Source: UBA10908 sp964608965 (GTDB lineage: Bacteria; Bacillota; Clostridia; Peptostreptococcales; Anaerovoracaceae). From it: DNA of 64,000 bases. The notes under the pieces were generated by a model. It searched no databases. It was not told where the DNA came from and worked only from the letters and a program-made list of their open reading frames with translations. Positions 49,584 through 58,543 of this stretch are shown piece by piece; within the stretch, counting starts at the first letter, position 1; the number at the start of each line of letters is the position of its first letter. The stretch spans positions 3,521 to 67,520 of the forward strand of contig CAZSPZ010000008.1 in NCBI GenBank assembly GCA_964608965.1, read 5' to 3'. A program made the translations under genes and the position numbers.

Positions 49584-51104
49584 TTAAGCTTTAATACTTC
49601 CTTCATAAAACATTTTGTTGACGGCATTGATGTAAGCCTTAATGCTGGCTTCTATGACATCGGTGGACAATCCGCGACCTGTAAATTTGCCGCTTTCGGT
49701 GCTGATCTTGACAAAGGCGTCTCCCAAAGCGTCTTCGCCTTCGGTGATGGAGCGAAGCTGGTAATCTTCCAGTTTCATGTCGATGCCCACAATTTTTTCT
49801 ATGGCCTTAAAGGAGGCATCGATGGGACCTTCTCCACGGGAGACTTTCTCAAAGACTTTATCCTCTTTTGTCAATTTGATTACTGCCGTGGCGGTAATCG
49901 AATTCCCGCTGTTGATGACGAATCGTTCCAATTTCAAAACATCCGGAATTTCAGAAAAGCTCTTGTTGATCAGTGCCTCTATATCTCTGTCGTATACTTT
50001 CTTCTTTTTATCTGCGATGATTTTAAACTGCTCAAATGCAGATTTTAAGCCTTCTTCCGATACTTCGTATCCCATCTCCCTGATTTTACTTCTGAAAGCG
50101 TATTTCCCGGAATGCTTGCCCAATACCATGTTGTTCATGGCAAGTCCGATGGATTCGGGCGTCATGATTTCGTAGGTTTGCTTATTTTTCAGAACGCCGT
50201 GCTGATGGATTCCCGCTTCGTGGGCAAAGGCGTTTTCTCCGACAATGGCTTTGTTGGGTTGAACGTTGGCCCCTGTAATGCGCGAAAGCAATTTGGAAGA
50301 ACGCAATAACTCTGTGGTGACAATAGCCGTTTCGCGTTTGAAAAAATCCTGCCGTGTGGAAATCGCCATGACGATTTCCTCTAAAGCCGCATTTCCTGCC
50401 CGTTCTCCGATTCCGTTTATTGTACATTCAATTTGCGAAGCACCGGCTTTCAGCGCGGCCAGCGAGTTGGCGACCGCAAGTCCAAGATCGTTATGGCAAT
50501 GAACCGATATTGCCACATGATCCAGCGCCGGACAGCGATCGCGGATTTTCATCAAGAACTCGTAATATTCGTCGGGTACCGTATAGCCTACCGTATCGGG
50601 AATATTGATGGTGGTCGCGCCTGCCTTAATGACGGCATCAAAGACTTGTGCAAGAAAAACCGGATCGCTCCTTGTAGCATCTTCTGCGGAAAACTCGACA
50701 TCTCCGCAATATTTTTTTGCGCGCTTCACCATGGCTTCCGATGTTTCCAATACTTGCTGCGGCGTCATGTCGAGTTTATATTTCATGTGGATGGGCGATG
50801 TGGCCAGAAATGTGTGTATTCTGGGCTGTGCCGCAACGGATACAGCCTCCCACGCTCTGTCAATATCTTCGGGTATCGTTCTTGCAAGGCTCGCGACAAC
50901 CGACTCTTTTACGTTTTGCGCCACTGTTCTGACCGACAGAAAATCTCCCGGCGAAGAGATGGCAAACCCCGCCTCTATAATATCCACTTTCATTTTTTCC
51001 AGCTGTTTAGCCAGTTCAGTTTTTTCTGCAAGGTTCATACTGCAGCCCGGTGATTGTTCTCCGTCGCGGAGCGTTGTGTCAAAGATTTTAATTCTGCTGT
51101 TCAT
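49584..51104 (-). CDS. leuA: 2-isopropylmalate synthase
   Basis: LeuA condenses acetyl-CoA and 2-oxoisovalerate, committing carbon to leucine. The 506-residue protein has FDTTLRDGEQSPGCSMN near 8-24, the HxH metal site in ISVHCHNDLGLAVANS near 198-213, NGIGERAGNA near 230, and a C-terminal LeuA regulatory dimer domain from about 380 for leucine feedback. GGAGG lies eight bases before the ATG. It is the first gene after the T-box leader. Confidence 0.96.
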   Translation of the reverse strand: MNSRIKIFDTTLRDGEQSPGCSMNLAEKTELAKQLEKMKVDIIEAGFAISSPGDFLSVRTVAQNVKESVVASLARTIPEDIDRAWEAVSVAAQPRIHTFLATSPIHMKYKLDMTPQQVLETSEAMVKRAKKYCGDVEFSAEDATRSDPVFLAQVFDAVIKAGATTINIPDTVGYTVPDEYYEFLMKIRDRCPALDHVAISVHCHNDLGLAVANSLAALKAGASQIECTINGIGERAGNAALEEIVMAISTRQDFFKRETAIVTTELLRSSKLLSRITGANVQPNKAIVGENAFAHEAGIHQHGVLKNKQTYEIMTPESIGLAMNNMVLGKHSGKYAFRSKIREMGYEVSEEGLKSAFEQFKIIADKKKKVYDRDIEALINKSFSEIPDVLKLERFVINSGNSITATAVIKLTKEDKVFEKVSRGEGPIDASFKAIEKIVGIDMKLEDYQLRSITEGEDALGDAFVKISTESGKFTGRGLSTDVIEASIKAYINAVNKMFYEGSIKA

Positions 51105-51140
51105 TTTGCCTTCCTCCGTTTTTCACTGCGCTCCTTTGAG

Positions 51141-51409
51141 AATAAAAAAATCCCCGGAGCTATACACTCCAGGGACGATAATAATACCGCGGTACCACCC
51201 TGCTTACCGGAAAACCGGTCGCTCGATAGGTTCTAACAAACCCGAGGCTCAGATAACGGGGCCTTCCGTAATTCCTTACTGGCAAATGCGTTCGGAAATT
51301 CAGCTCGGGAGCGAGAAAATCGGGTCTTCGCGTGCCGGTCTTTCAGCAACCGCCGGCTCTCTGCAACGCTATTACAACCAATAAAACTCCGTCATAGCTT
51401 TTATATATT
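51141..51409 (-). promoter_or_regulatory. T-box leader of the leucine operon
   Basis: The minus strand has the invariant T-box sequence AGGGTGGTACCGCG (51188-51201) followed by a terminator (stem CTGGAG/CTCCGG within 51152-51174, then TTTTTTT). Upstream is a Stem I with the typical AGAGAGCCGG apical region near 51354-51363. The bulge TGGT would pair with an ACCA tRNA end, as tRNA-Leu has. A CTC in the lower part of Stem I (51313-51315) is the likely leucine specifier codon. Uncharged tRNA-Leu would favour the antiterminator and leu expression. Confidence 0.93.
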
Positions 51410-51415
51410 TGCGTA

Positions 51416-51444
51416 AGTATACATAAGCATGCCCTGCTTGTCAA
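51416..51444 (-). promoter_or_regulatory. Sigma-A promoter of the leu operon
   Basis: TTGACA (51439-51444) and TATACT (51416-51421) are exactly 17 bp apart on the minus strand; transcription would start near 51409, at the T-box 5' end. Confidence 0.85.
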
Positions 51445-51539
51445 ACAGTATTTTTTTGATCGAAGAATATGGCCGTAATCGCTCTTTGCATAAAAACATT
51501 TCTTTCCGGACATATTTCTCTTTAATTTTTTCGGCATAA

Positions 51540-51548
51540 TGCTATAAT
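51540..51548 (+). promoter_or_regulatory. Extended -10 promoter of the aminotransferase gene
   Basis: TGCTATAAT is an extended -10 element with no clear -35 partner (TTTAAT at 51521 is the nearest). It lies 47 bases before the ATG at 51595. The rest of 51445-51539 shows nothing recognisable. Confidence 0.5.
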
Positions 51549-51594
51549 GTAAGCGAAAATAGAACTGCAAAGTTCGTGTTATAAGGAGGAGACT

Positions 51595-52783
51595 ATGAAA
51601 TTTTCCAGCAATTCAACGTTGTTCCCTTTCACCCATCCGCAAATTCTACCCGTATCAGGTGGAATGTGTAAAACAGGGAAAGAAAATCTATCATCTCAAT
51701 ATCGGTCAACCTGATATCAAAACCCCTCCCATTTATTTTGAAACCGTACGCAATTTCAGTGCTCCGGTACTCGAATACGCGCCATCTCCGGGAATTCCTT
51801 CCGTTATTCAGGCAGTTCAAAAATATTACGATGATATAGGAATTCATTATGAAACACCAGACGTTGTCGTTACATCCGGCGGCAGCGAAGCTTTGATGTT
51901 TACGCTGGCGACTATTCTGGATGACGGCGACGAAATTTTAATCCCCGAGCCATTTTACCCGAACTACAATACTTTTGTGTCGACAACAGGTGCAAAGATA
52001 ACTCCTATTCCGACGACGGCAGAAGAAGGCTATCATTACGCAGACAAAGAAAAAATCGAAAAGCTCATCAATAAGAACACAAGGGCTATCATGTTCACAA
52101 ACCCCGGTAACCCGACCGGCGTCGTACTTTCGCCCCAAGAATGCAGGATGTTGGCTGATTTAGCCATTAAGCACGACCTCTTCCTGATTGCAGACGAAGT
52201 GTACAGAGAGTTCATCTACAGCGGCGAACCGCTTTCCTCCATGGGAAGCTACGAAGATGCCAAAGATCATGTCATCATTATCGACTCCGTTTCGAAAAGA
52301 TTCTCCGCTTGCGGAGCCAGAATCGGTGTGGTCATATGCAAGAACAAAGAATTCCAGGGGCAATTCATGAAGCTTTGCCAGGCAAGGCTTTCCGTTGCAA
52401 CATTAGACCAGTTGGCAGCTGCGCAGCTTTACACCGTAGATCCGTCCTACTTCCAGGAAGTAAGAGATGAATACAAAAAGAGAAGAGATACGGTTTATCA
52501 GGGACTTTCAAAAATTCCCGGCGTGGTTTGCAAGGAGCCTCAGGGCGCATTCTACGTTATGGTAAAACTTCCCGTTAAGAATACGGAAGATTTTCTCGTA
52601 TGGCTGCTGACAGAATTCCAGGACAATAACGAAACATTGATGTATGCTCCCGGCGGCGGATTTTACGCCACTCCCGGAAACGGACTCGATGAAATACGTA
52701 TTGCATACGTACTGAACTGCAAAGATTTGGAGCGTTCCATGGAACTGCTGCGCATTGCTTTAGAAAAATACAATGCAAAATAG
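51595..52783 (+). CDS. PLP-dependent class I/II aminotransferase, frameshifted near the start
   Basis: The main frame encodes an aspartate-aminotransferase-fold enzyme: YHLNIGQPDIKTPP near the start, FTNPGNPTGVVLSP, IADEVYREFIYSG, PLP lysine in SVSKRFSACGARIG, and C-terminal GNGLDEIRIAYV. That frame has no ATG at its 5' end and first opens at a GTG (51659) with no ribosome site. A perfect AAGGAGGA and ATG lie at 51583-51597 in another frame. Removing one T from TTTT at 51601-51604 joins them as MKFPAIQRCSLSPIRKFYP, a normal N-terminus. Substrate is unassigned; phzF follows by 8 bp. Confidence 0.85.
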
Positions 52784-52791
52784 GTGAAGAG

Positions 52792-53676
52792 ATGAAAAAG
52801 GTAAACGTGTACCACTACGACGCCTTTACGACAACCGCCGGCATGGGGAACCCTGCCGGCGTCATCTTTCAGGCGGAAAGATACAGTACGGAAGAAATGC
52901 AAGAAGTTGCACGACAAATCGGCTTCAGCGAATGTGTTTTTATTCTCCCTTCGGACAGAGCGGATTTGGGCTTGCGTTACTTTACGCCCGGCGCAGAGGT
53001 AAACCTCTGCGGCCACGCCACCATGGCGTCGGTCTATGCCCTGTTCAAGGACATAGACCCGGGCGCTGCCCCTATCCATCGATCCGTGGAGACGAAAGCC
53101 GGCATCATCGGTGTCGATTATCTTCCGGATAAAAAAGAAGTGACGATGACGCAGTCCGACGCACAGTTTATCTCCTTCGAAGGCGATACTGCCGCGCTGA
53201 TGGCTTCCATCGGACTTTCCGAAGATGACCTTTGCAGCGATTTTCCTGTTGTCTACGGTTCAACCGGGCTTTGGACCGTTATCGTGCCGATTAAAACTTT
53301 GGAAGCTTTTTCCGGCATGACACCGCACACCGAAAAATTCTCCGCCATATTGACGGCCATGCCTAACGCCTCCATCCATCCGATCTGCATGTCGACGCTT
53401 AAAGATTTTACGACGCTGCACGGCAGGCATTTTTCGCCGGCAATCAGCGGCCGTGTGGAAGACCCCATCACAGGAACCGCTTCGGGAGTAATGGGCGCTT
53501 ACTATATCACCTATGTACGGCCGGAGTTGGAACGTTGCGATCTATTTATCGAGCAAGGACAGGATGCCGGTTACGACGGAATTGTCCATGTATGGGCGAA
53601 TAAGAACGAAGGCGCCATTGAAGTTAAAATTGCCGGAACAGCTGTGGAGGTCGCATTGCTTTCCGCCGAAGTATAG
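52792..53676 (+). CDS. PhzF-family isomerase
   Basis: This 294-residue protein has the PhzF/diaminopimelate-epimerase fold: DAFTTTAGMGNPAGVIF near 9-25, catalytic-Glu segment IGFSECVFIL near 43-52, NLCGHATMASV near 69-79, and the C-terminal VEDPITGTASGVMGAYY near 221-237. Phenazine genes are absent, so it likely acts on another small acid. AGGTGAAGAG precedes the ATG, and it is coupled to the aminotransferase gene, suggesting a shared amino-acid-derived substrate. Confidence 0.9.
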   Translation: MKKVNVYHYDAFTTTAGMGNPAGVIFQAERYSTEEMQEVARQIGFSECVFILPSDRADLGLRYFTPGAEVNLCGHATMASVYALFKDIDPGAAPIHRSVETKAGIIGVDYLPDKKEVTMTQSDAQFISFEGDTAALMASIGLSEDDLCSDFPVVYGSTGLWTVIVPIKTLEAFSGMTPHTEKFSAILTAMPNASIHPICMSTLKDFTTLHGRHFSPAISGRVEDPITGTASGVMGAYYITYVRPELERCDLFIEQGQDAGYDGIVHVWANKNEGAIEVKIAGTAVEVALLSAEV

Positions 53677-53723
53677 CGACTTTTCTTACAATCCAAGATG
53701 TCAAATAAATAAAGAAATAAAAG

Positions 53724-53758
53724 GACGGTTGCCACCACTTGGGCAACCGTCTCTTTTT
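53724..53758. terminator. Bidirectional terminator between phzF-like gene and ald
   Basis: GACGGTTGCC/GGCAACCGTC (10 bp, 8-nt loop) is followed by TCTTTTT on the plus strand and by CTTTTATTTCTTT on the minus strand, between convergent genes. Confidence 0.9.
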
Positions 53759-53774
53759 AAAAGTAACCTAATAT

Positions 53775-54896
53775 TTAAAATGATTCTGCGAGTTCGTTGA
53801 CGTCGGTAAGCGGACGATTCTGCTTAATCGCTGTCTCTGAAAGTGTAAGTTTGCCGTCATAGCAGGTTAACCCTGTCCGCATAAAGTACTTGTTGTCTTT
53901 CAATGCTTTTTTTACGCCTTTTTCCGCTATTTCAAGAACAATGGGAAGTGTGGCAAAAGAGAGCATTTCGGAAGCTGTTTTCGCAAAAGCGGAAGGAATG
54001 TTATCCACGCAATAATGAACGATTCCGTCTACGGTGAACACCGGATCGGTATGCGTTGTGCTCTTGCAGGTTTCGATGGCGCCCGGTTCATCGCAAGCCA
54101 CATCTACGATCATGGCGCCCGGTTTCATCATTTTTAAATCTGCCCTGCTGACCAGCGGATCATTTTTCGTTCTGTCCCACATGATGCAGTTGATGATTAC
54201 GTCGGATTCCTTAATGCACTTTATAAAATTTGCGCGATTTGACATAAGGAACGTCACATTGGGAGGAAGAGCGATTTTTGCCGCTTCCATCGCCTTTAAA
54301 CTGTTGTCGATGATGCGGACTTCGTTGCCAAGACCCGCGGCAAAGTGCGCAGCGCCAAGGCCGCTGTTTCCAGCTCCGATGATGGTGATGACAGGCGTGT
54401 CAACGCCGGGGATGTTGCATAACATTTGACCGTTTCCGCCGTGGACAGCTTGCTTAAAATGCATGGCTGCCATAAAACCGCCGCGACCTGCGATTTGACT
54501 CATCGGCTTTAACAGAGGAAAGCCTCCGTTTGCATCGCGAAAGTCTTCGTATGCGAAAGCGGCGCATCCGCTCTTTAAGAGACAATCGGTTTCTTCGGGA
54601 TGAGCGTTAGAGTGAATGTAAGTCATGAGAATTTTATCGCTTTTCATGTACTTATATTCCTGCGGGAAGAGCTCTTTTACTTTGTAGAACATTTCAGCTT
54701 TCGTGTAAATGGTGTCTGCGTCTGCAATTTTCGCACCCGCTGCGGCATAATCTTCGTCGGACGAACCGGCGATTTTCCCCGCATCATGCTCCACATAGAC
54801 TTCATGACCTCTTGCAACCAGTTCGCGCACGGTGTCGGGAACAGCGGCTACACGATATTCGTTAGGTTTGATTTCCTTTAATACTCCGATAATCAT
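53775..54896 (-). CDS. ald: Alanine dehydrogenase
   Basis: Ald interconverts alanine and pyruvate plus ammonia with NAD. The 373-residue protein has KEIKPNEYRVAAVP near 7-20, the catalytic region MFYKVKELFPQEYKYM and MTYIHSNAHPE near 69-100, dinucleotide motif ITIIGAGNSGLGAAHFAAGLG near 170-190 (usual GGGxxG replaced by GAGNSG), and THTDPVFTVDGIVHYCVDNIP near 285-305. It is preceded by a sigma-54 promoter and an inverted repeat, and its likely activator is encoded upstream. Confidence 0.9.
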   Translation of the reverse strand: MIIGVLKEIKPNEYRVAAVPDTVRELVARGHEVYVEHDAGKIAGSSDEDYAAAGAKIADADTIYTKAEMFYKVKELFPQEYKYMKSDKILMTYIHSNAHPEETDCLLKSGCAAFAYEDFRDANGGFPLLKPMSQIAGRGGFMAAMHFKQAVHGGNGQMLCNIPGVDTPVITIIGAGNSGLGAAHFAAGLGNEVRIIDNSLKAMEAAKIALPPNVTFLMSNRANFIKCIKESDVIINCIMWDRTKNDPLVSRADLKMMKPGAMIVDVACDEPGAIETCKSTTHTDPVFTVDGIVHYCVDNIPSAFAKTASEMLSFATLPIVLEIAEKGVKKALKDNKYFMRTGLTCYDGKLTLSETAIKQNRPLTDVNELAESF

Positions 54897-54958
54897 TTTG
54901 ATCTCCTTTCATTTCAGACAGGGCAAAACATCCCATGCATATACTTAACAATATGTAT

Positions 54959-54975
54959 TGCAATTGACATGCCAA
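54959..54975 (-). promoter_or_regulatory. Sigma-54 (-24/-12) promoter of ald
   Basis: The minus strand reads TTGGCATGTCAATTGCA, matching 15 of the 17 positions of the consensus YTGGCACGRNNNTTGCW, including GG at -24 and GC at -12 with correct spacing. Transcription would start near 54948, about 50 bases before the ald ATG. Confidence 0.85.
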
Positions 54976-55025
54976 CCCAAAATCCTTGAGATTTCAATGA
55001 CCTTCGGATACCATTTGATGCAGTC

Positions 55026-55072
55026 GACAACTTTTCGCCTAAAACACCTGTTTACGCCGGCGAAAAATTGTC
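55026..55072. promoter_or_regulatory. Inverted repeat, probable activator site (UAS)
   Basis: GACAACTTTTCGCC (55026-55039) and GGCGAAAAATTGTC (55059-55072) are inverted copies with one mismatch in 14, separated by 19 bp. The centre is about 100 bp upstream of the predicted sigma-54 start, the usual place for enhancer-binding-protein sites. It lies just past the activator gene's stop. Confidence 0.75.
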
Positions 55073-55095
55073 GGTCTATTCCGGTGCGACAAATT

Positions 55096-56508
55096 TTAAG
55101 CGTTGCCGCGCTCGATATTCAGTTGTTTGATTTTATAAGTGAGAGTCTGCCTTGGAAGGCAGAGCATTTCCGCTGCTTTTGTCTTGTTTCCTCCGGTAAT
55201 GCGCAAAGCCTTTGTAATCAGATCTCGCTCGACCTGTTCGATGGCCGAAGAAAGAGGCATGATTCCCTGCCTGTTGTCGAAGTTGGGATCCATAATGGCA
55301 TTCCCGTCTTTTCCCAAAAGTCTTCCGCATAAATAAGGAGGCATGTGCTCTTTTCCTAGAACTTCATCGTCTTGCGCAAATTCCACCGCCAATTCCATGA
55401 CATTCTTTAACTCCCGAACATTTCCCTCCCAGCCGTAACCGAGCAATGCCTCGCGCAATTCTTCGGTTATGCCCCGGATGTGTTTTCCGTAAAGGTCCTG
55501 AAAATACTTGATATAATATTCGATGAATAACTCTATATCTTCTTTTCGGTTTCGAAGAGGCTCTATTCGTACAATACTGCTGGAAAATCTGTAGAACAAA
55601 TCCTTGCGAAGGATGTTCTTTTCCATAGCCTCCACCGGATCCACGTTCATGGCACCTATGATTTTAACGGTTACCGTCTTGTCTTTGCTGTCTCCCAAAG
55701 GCCGGAACGTACCGTCCTGAAGAACACGAAGCAATTTTGCCTGCACTTCGTAAGGGATGGCATTCAACTCATCTAAAAATATTATGCCGCCGGCTGCTTC
55801 TTCGAAAAGTCCTTTTCGATTTTCCGCGCCCGTATAAATCCCTCTTTTCGTGCCAAACAGGATTGATTCCATCAGATTTTCGGGAACTGTAGCGCAGTTC
55901 AGCACCACGACTTTTTTCCTCGGTACTCCGCTTTGGGTAATCATAGCCTGAGCGAACATCTCTTTTCCCGTTCCTGTTTCTCCGTAAATTAAAGTCGGGT
56001 TGGGAAGTTTGGAAAGAGTCTTTGCCATTTCGATACTTTTTCGCATTTCCGGATTTCGCGTAAGGATAAGGCTGAAGGTGATATAGCCTGATTCCCGCTG
56101 AATCGTCTCGACAAATTCGTTGAAAATCACATCGCTTTCGGCACTGTCAACATTTTCGAGGGGTTCTACATCCTTGGCAAGTTCAACGACGCCGACAATT
56201 TTTCCCCGGCGCCTGATCGGAAGCGTAACATTGTGGGAAATAAACTTATGTCCCAGATAGTCGTGATAAATTTGATTTTTCTGCACAACAATTTCACCGG
56301 TGTTCATGCACCGGTAAATTGAACTTTCTTCCTTGCTCACATCGATATACACATCAAAAAAGTTCTTGTTCAGAATGTCTTTTGCTGCATATTCCGTCTG
56401 AATATTCGTCCTCGAATCGTATCTGGAATTGAAAATGATATTGAACTTGCTGTCGACAATAAGAATGTAATCTAAACTGTTAAATAGGAAACTGCCAATG
56501 GAAAGCAA
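55096..56508 (-). CDS. Sigma-54-dependent activator (PAS-AAA-Fis)
   Basis: The roughly 470-residue protein has an N-terminal PAS sensor (about 10-120), an AAA+ domain with Walker A YGETGTGKEMFAQA near 172, Walker B GGIIFLDELNA near 243 and arginine-finger region, and a Fis-type helix-turn-helix (ITGGNKTKAAEMLCLPRQTL near 437-456). The sigma-54-contacting GAFTGA loop reads GIYTGA. It resembles RocR-type regulators. AGGAGG overlaps a GTG at 56517; TTG 56508, eight bases further, is the better start. It probably controls ald from the adjacent inverted repeat. Confidence 0.9.
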   Translation of the reverse strand: MLSIGSFLFNSLDYILIVDSKFNIIFNSRYDSRTNIQTEYAAKDILNKNFFDVYIDVSKEESSIYRCMNTGEIVVQKNQIYHDYLGHKFISHNVTLPIRRRGKIVGVVELAKDVEPLENVDSAESDVIFNEFVETIQRESGYITFSLILTRNPEMRKSIEMAKTLSKLPNPTLIYGETGTGKEMFAQAMITQSGVPRKKVVVLNCATVPENLMESILFGTKRGIYTGAENRKGLFEEAAGGIIFLDELNAIPYEVQAKLLRVLQDGTFRPLGDSKDKTVTVKIIGAMNVDPVEAMEKNILRKDLFYRFSSSIVRIEPLRNRKEDIELFIEYYIKYFQDLYGKHIRGITEELREALLGYGWEGNVRELKNVMELAVEFAQDDEVLGKEHMPPYLCGRLLGKDGNAIMDPNFDNRQGIMPLSSAIEQVERDLITKALRITGGNKTKAAEMLCLPRQTLTYKIKQLNIERGNA

Positions 56509-56526
56509 AGGGAACACCTCCTGACA

Positions 56527-57937
56527 TCATTTAAACATATACTCGATTTTGTCTATTTCTTTTTGGTCTATTTGCTCCAACCCTTGTTCTTTTCGATATA
56601 AAAACTCCCGAAGAATAATAAATCCTTGTTTGTTCACTCTGTAACGCGACATGAAAAAAGCGCAGGCGATCATGCCGATTGCCGGAAACAATATAAATAT
56701 TTTTTCGAGCATGCCGATGGCAGCCGGACTCTGCACGGCGAGAGTGGCATCAAAACCCGAAAACTCCAATATACCGGTTAAGGCTTTTAACGTAACGGAT
56801 ATGGCTGTCGTACATATCAACATTTGCAGCGCCATAAGATTTCCTTCCCGGCGCTTACCGTAACGGTATTCATCCAGGTCCGTCACATCATAGAAATTTG
56901 TATTGCTCAGCTGCCAGAACATCGCCTGAACGTATACGCAACCGATGATATACGTATAGATAGAGAACTTCGTCGTGATTCCATAGAATGCATAAAAAAG
57001 GGCCAAGAGCCCGAAGATCACACAAGATACAACGATAAGCTCTTTTTTTCCGTACTTCAACGCTGCTCTTGTTACGATGAAAACAAATCCAATCTTTGCC
57101 AGGTTCGTCAACAAATAAAGCGGTGTGATGAATGTACCCGGAATACCCAATTTGTATATGACATAAAAAACAGTGGTGATCGTATAGGCTGTGTAGGTAA
57201 AGCTGATGGCGATTTTGGCATACATAAGTATTCTGTNNNNNNNNNNNNGAAATAAGACCCTGTTTTTCGGGTGGATCGGTGATCATTCTCTCTTTACCCC
57301 TTGTGCTGTTCCAGCATATCAATCCGGTTGCAAGAACTAAAAGGCTGATAATCGCCACAAACAGAAACCAGGAGGCGCTGGCCGATAAGCCTTTTGCACT
57401 GAAAAAAGCGATAACTGCCAAGGGCGCCGCCGAGCCGATTAAATCTCCGGCGATACTGAATAAACGCGAAGTGCTGATCATGCGGATGCGATCTTCGTAA
57501 TCGGTGGCAATATCTGCACCCAAAGCAAGAAACGCAACGAGGAATACGGCGAATGACATCCAATATAAAAATCCAAACGTCATATAATAGGCCATTTGCG
57601 CGCCGGGATTGGCCTGGAAATTATAGAAGCATGCAAGGTAACATATCGGCATCGCAACAGCCCCGAAAAGAATCAGGGGGCGTCTCCTGCCGAATTTTGA
57701 TCGTAAATTATCGGAAAACCTGCCTACAAATATGCTGAATATCGCATCGGCCAGAATTGTAACGGATATGATGGTGCCTGCGCTTCCCGCATCCATACCG
57801 ACAATGCTTGTCAGAAACAGAAGTTGATACGCACTGATGAAATTGTAAAAGCAGGCGTCGGGGAAATAGCCGACGCCGTAGCCTACATGTCTTTTAAATT
57901 GTTGCTTTCTTGTCTCTTGCATCCTGGCAGGCTCCAT
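56527..57937 (-). CDS. GPH-type sugar/cation symporter, interrupted by assembly gap
   Basis: Two reading frames on either side of an N run together form one MFS_2/GPH transporter. The upstream part (57937 to the gap) has GVGYFPDACFYNF and FVGRFSDNLRSKFGRRRPLILFGA, the loop 2-3 motif. The downstream part (to 56527) has the second six-helix half, with FWQLSNTNFYDVTDLDEYRYGKRREG. The halves are in different frames when 12 Ns are counted, so the gap size is nominal. The start may be ATG 57922, nine bases after GGAG. Substrate is unknown. Confidence 0.8.
57237..57248. other. Assembly gap (12 N)
   Basis: A run of twelve undetermined bases interrupts the transporter gene in its central loop. The length is probably a placeholder. 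Confidence 0.99.
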
Positions 57938-57967
57938 GGGGCGAACCTACCTCCATTCATCAGAATT

Positions 57968-58504
57968 TTATTTAGGTTTTTTTGTAAGGAAAATAAATCC
58001 CGCAAAAATCATACAACTTGCTACAATTAAACGCCTGTCTATCCAGGGAAGGAAAACCTGGAGCAATATCAGACCGCCCACAGCGATCAGGACAATTCCT
58101 ATCGTATTTCCCGAATGATGCGACGTTGTTTTCGTCTGGGCGTTTTCCGGATTTGTTTTTATTTCCTCTTCTGTATTTTGCGTTGGCGATGCTGCCCGGT
58201 TCTCGTATTTGGTACCGTCTTGCGCAATGTACTGCGCAGATCCCGCATTACTCTCCACAGAATTGAATCGTTCGGGGTTCATGTTTGCAGCCATATTGCC
58301 GGCACTGTAAATCGGAGGGGCTGTGGGTATAACGAGCGCTGCGATGATATAAAACAGCAACCCCGCTCCGTACATCAGGGTAAAGAGCACGAACAACAGC
58401 CTTACGATAATTGAATCGACCTTGAAATACTCGGCAATACCCCCGCATACACCGAAAAGAGCTTTGTCGTCCTGCGATTTATACAATTTATTGTTGGTTT
58501 GCAT
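57968..58504 (-). CDS. PspC-domain membrane protein
   Basis: The 178-residue protein has an N-terminal PspC domain (KLYKSQDDKALFGVCGGIAEYFKVDSIIVRLLFVLF) with one long hydrophobic hairpin to residue 60, a polar linker rich in Asn, Glu and Thr (about 65-130), and two C-terminal membrane segments resembling LiaF-type regions. PspC proteins respond to envelope stress. GAAAGGAAG precedes the ATG. It lies between a lysozyme gene (39 bp) and the transporter gene (30 bp). Confidence 0.88.
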   Translation of the reverse strand: MQTNNKLYKSQDDKALFGVCGGIAEYFKVDSIIVRLLFVLFTLMYGAGLLFYIIAALVIPTAPPIYSAGNMAANMNPERFNSVESNAGSAQYIAQDGTKYENRAASPTQNTEEEIKTNPENAQTKTTSHHSGNTIGIVLIAVGGLILLQVFLPWIDRRLIVASCMIFAGFIFLTKKPK

Positions 58505-58543
58505 TTACTTTCTTCCTTTCTCTAATCCTCTAAACTTATATAT

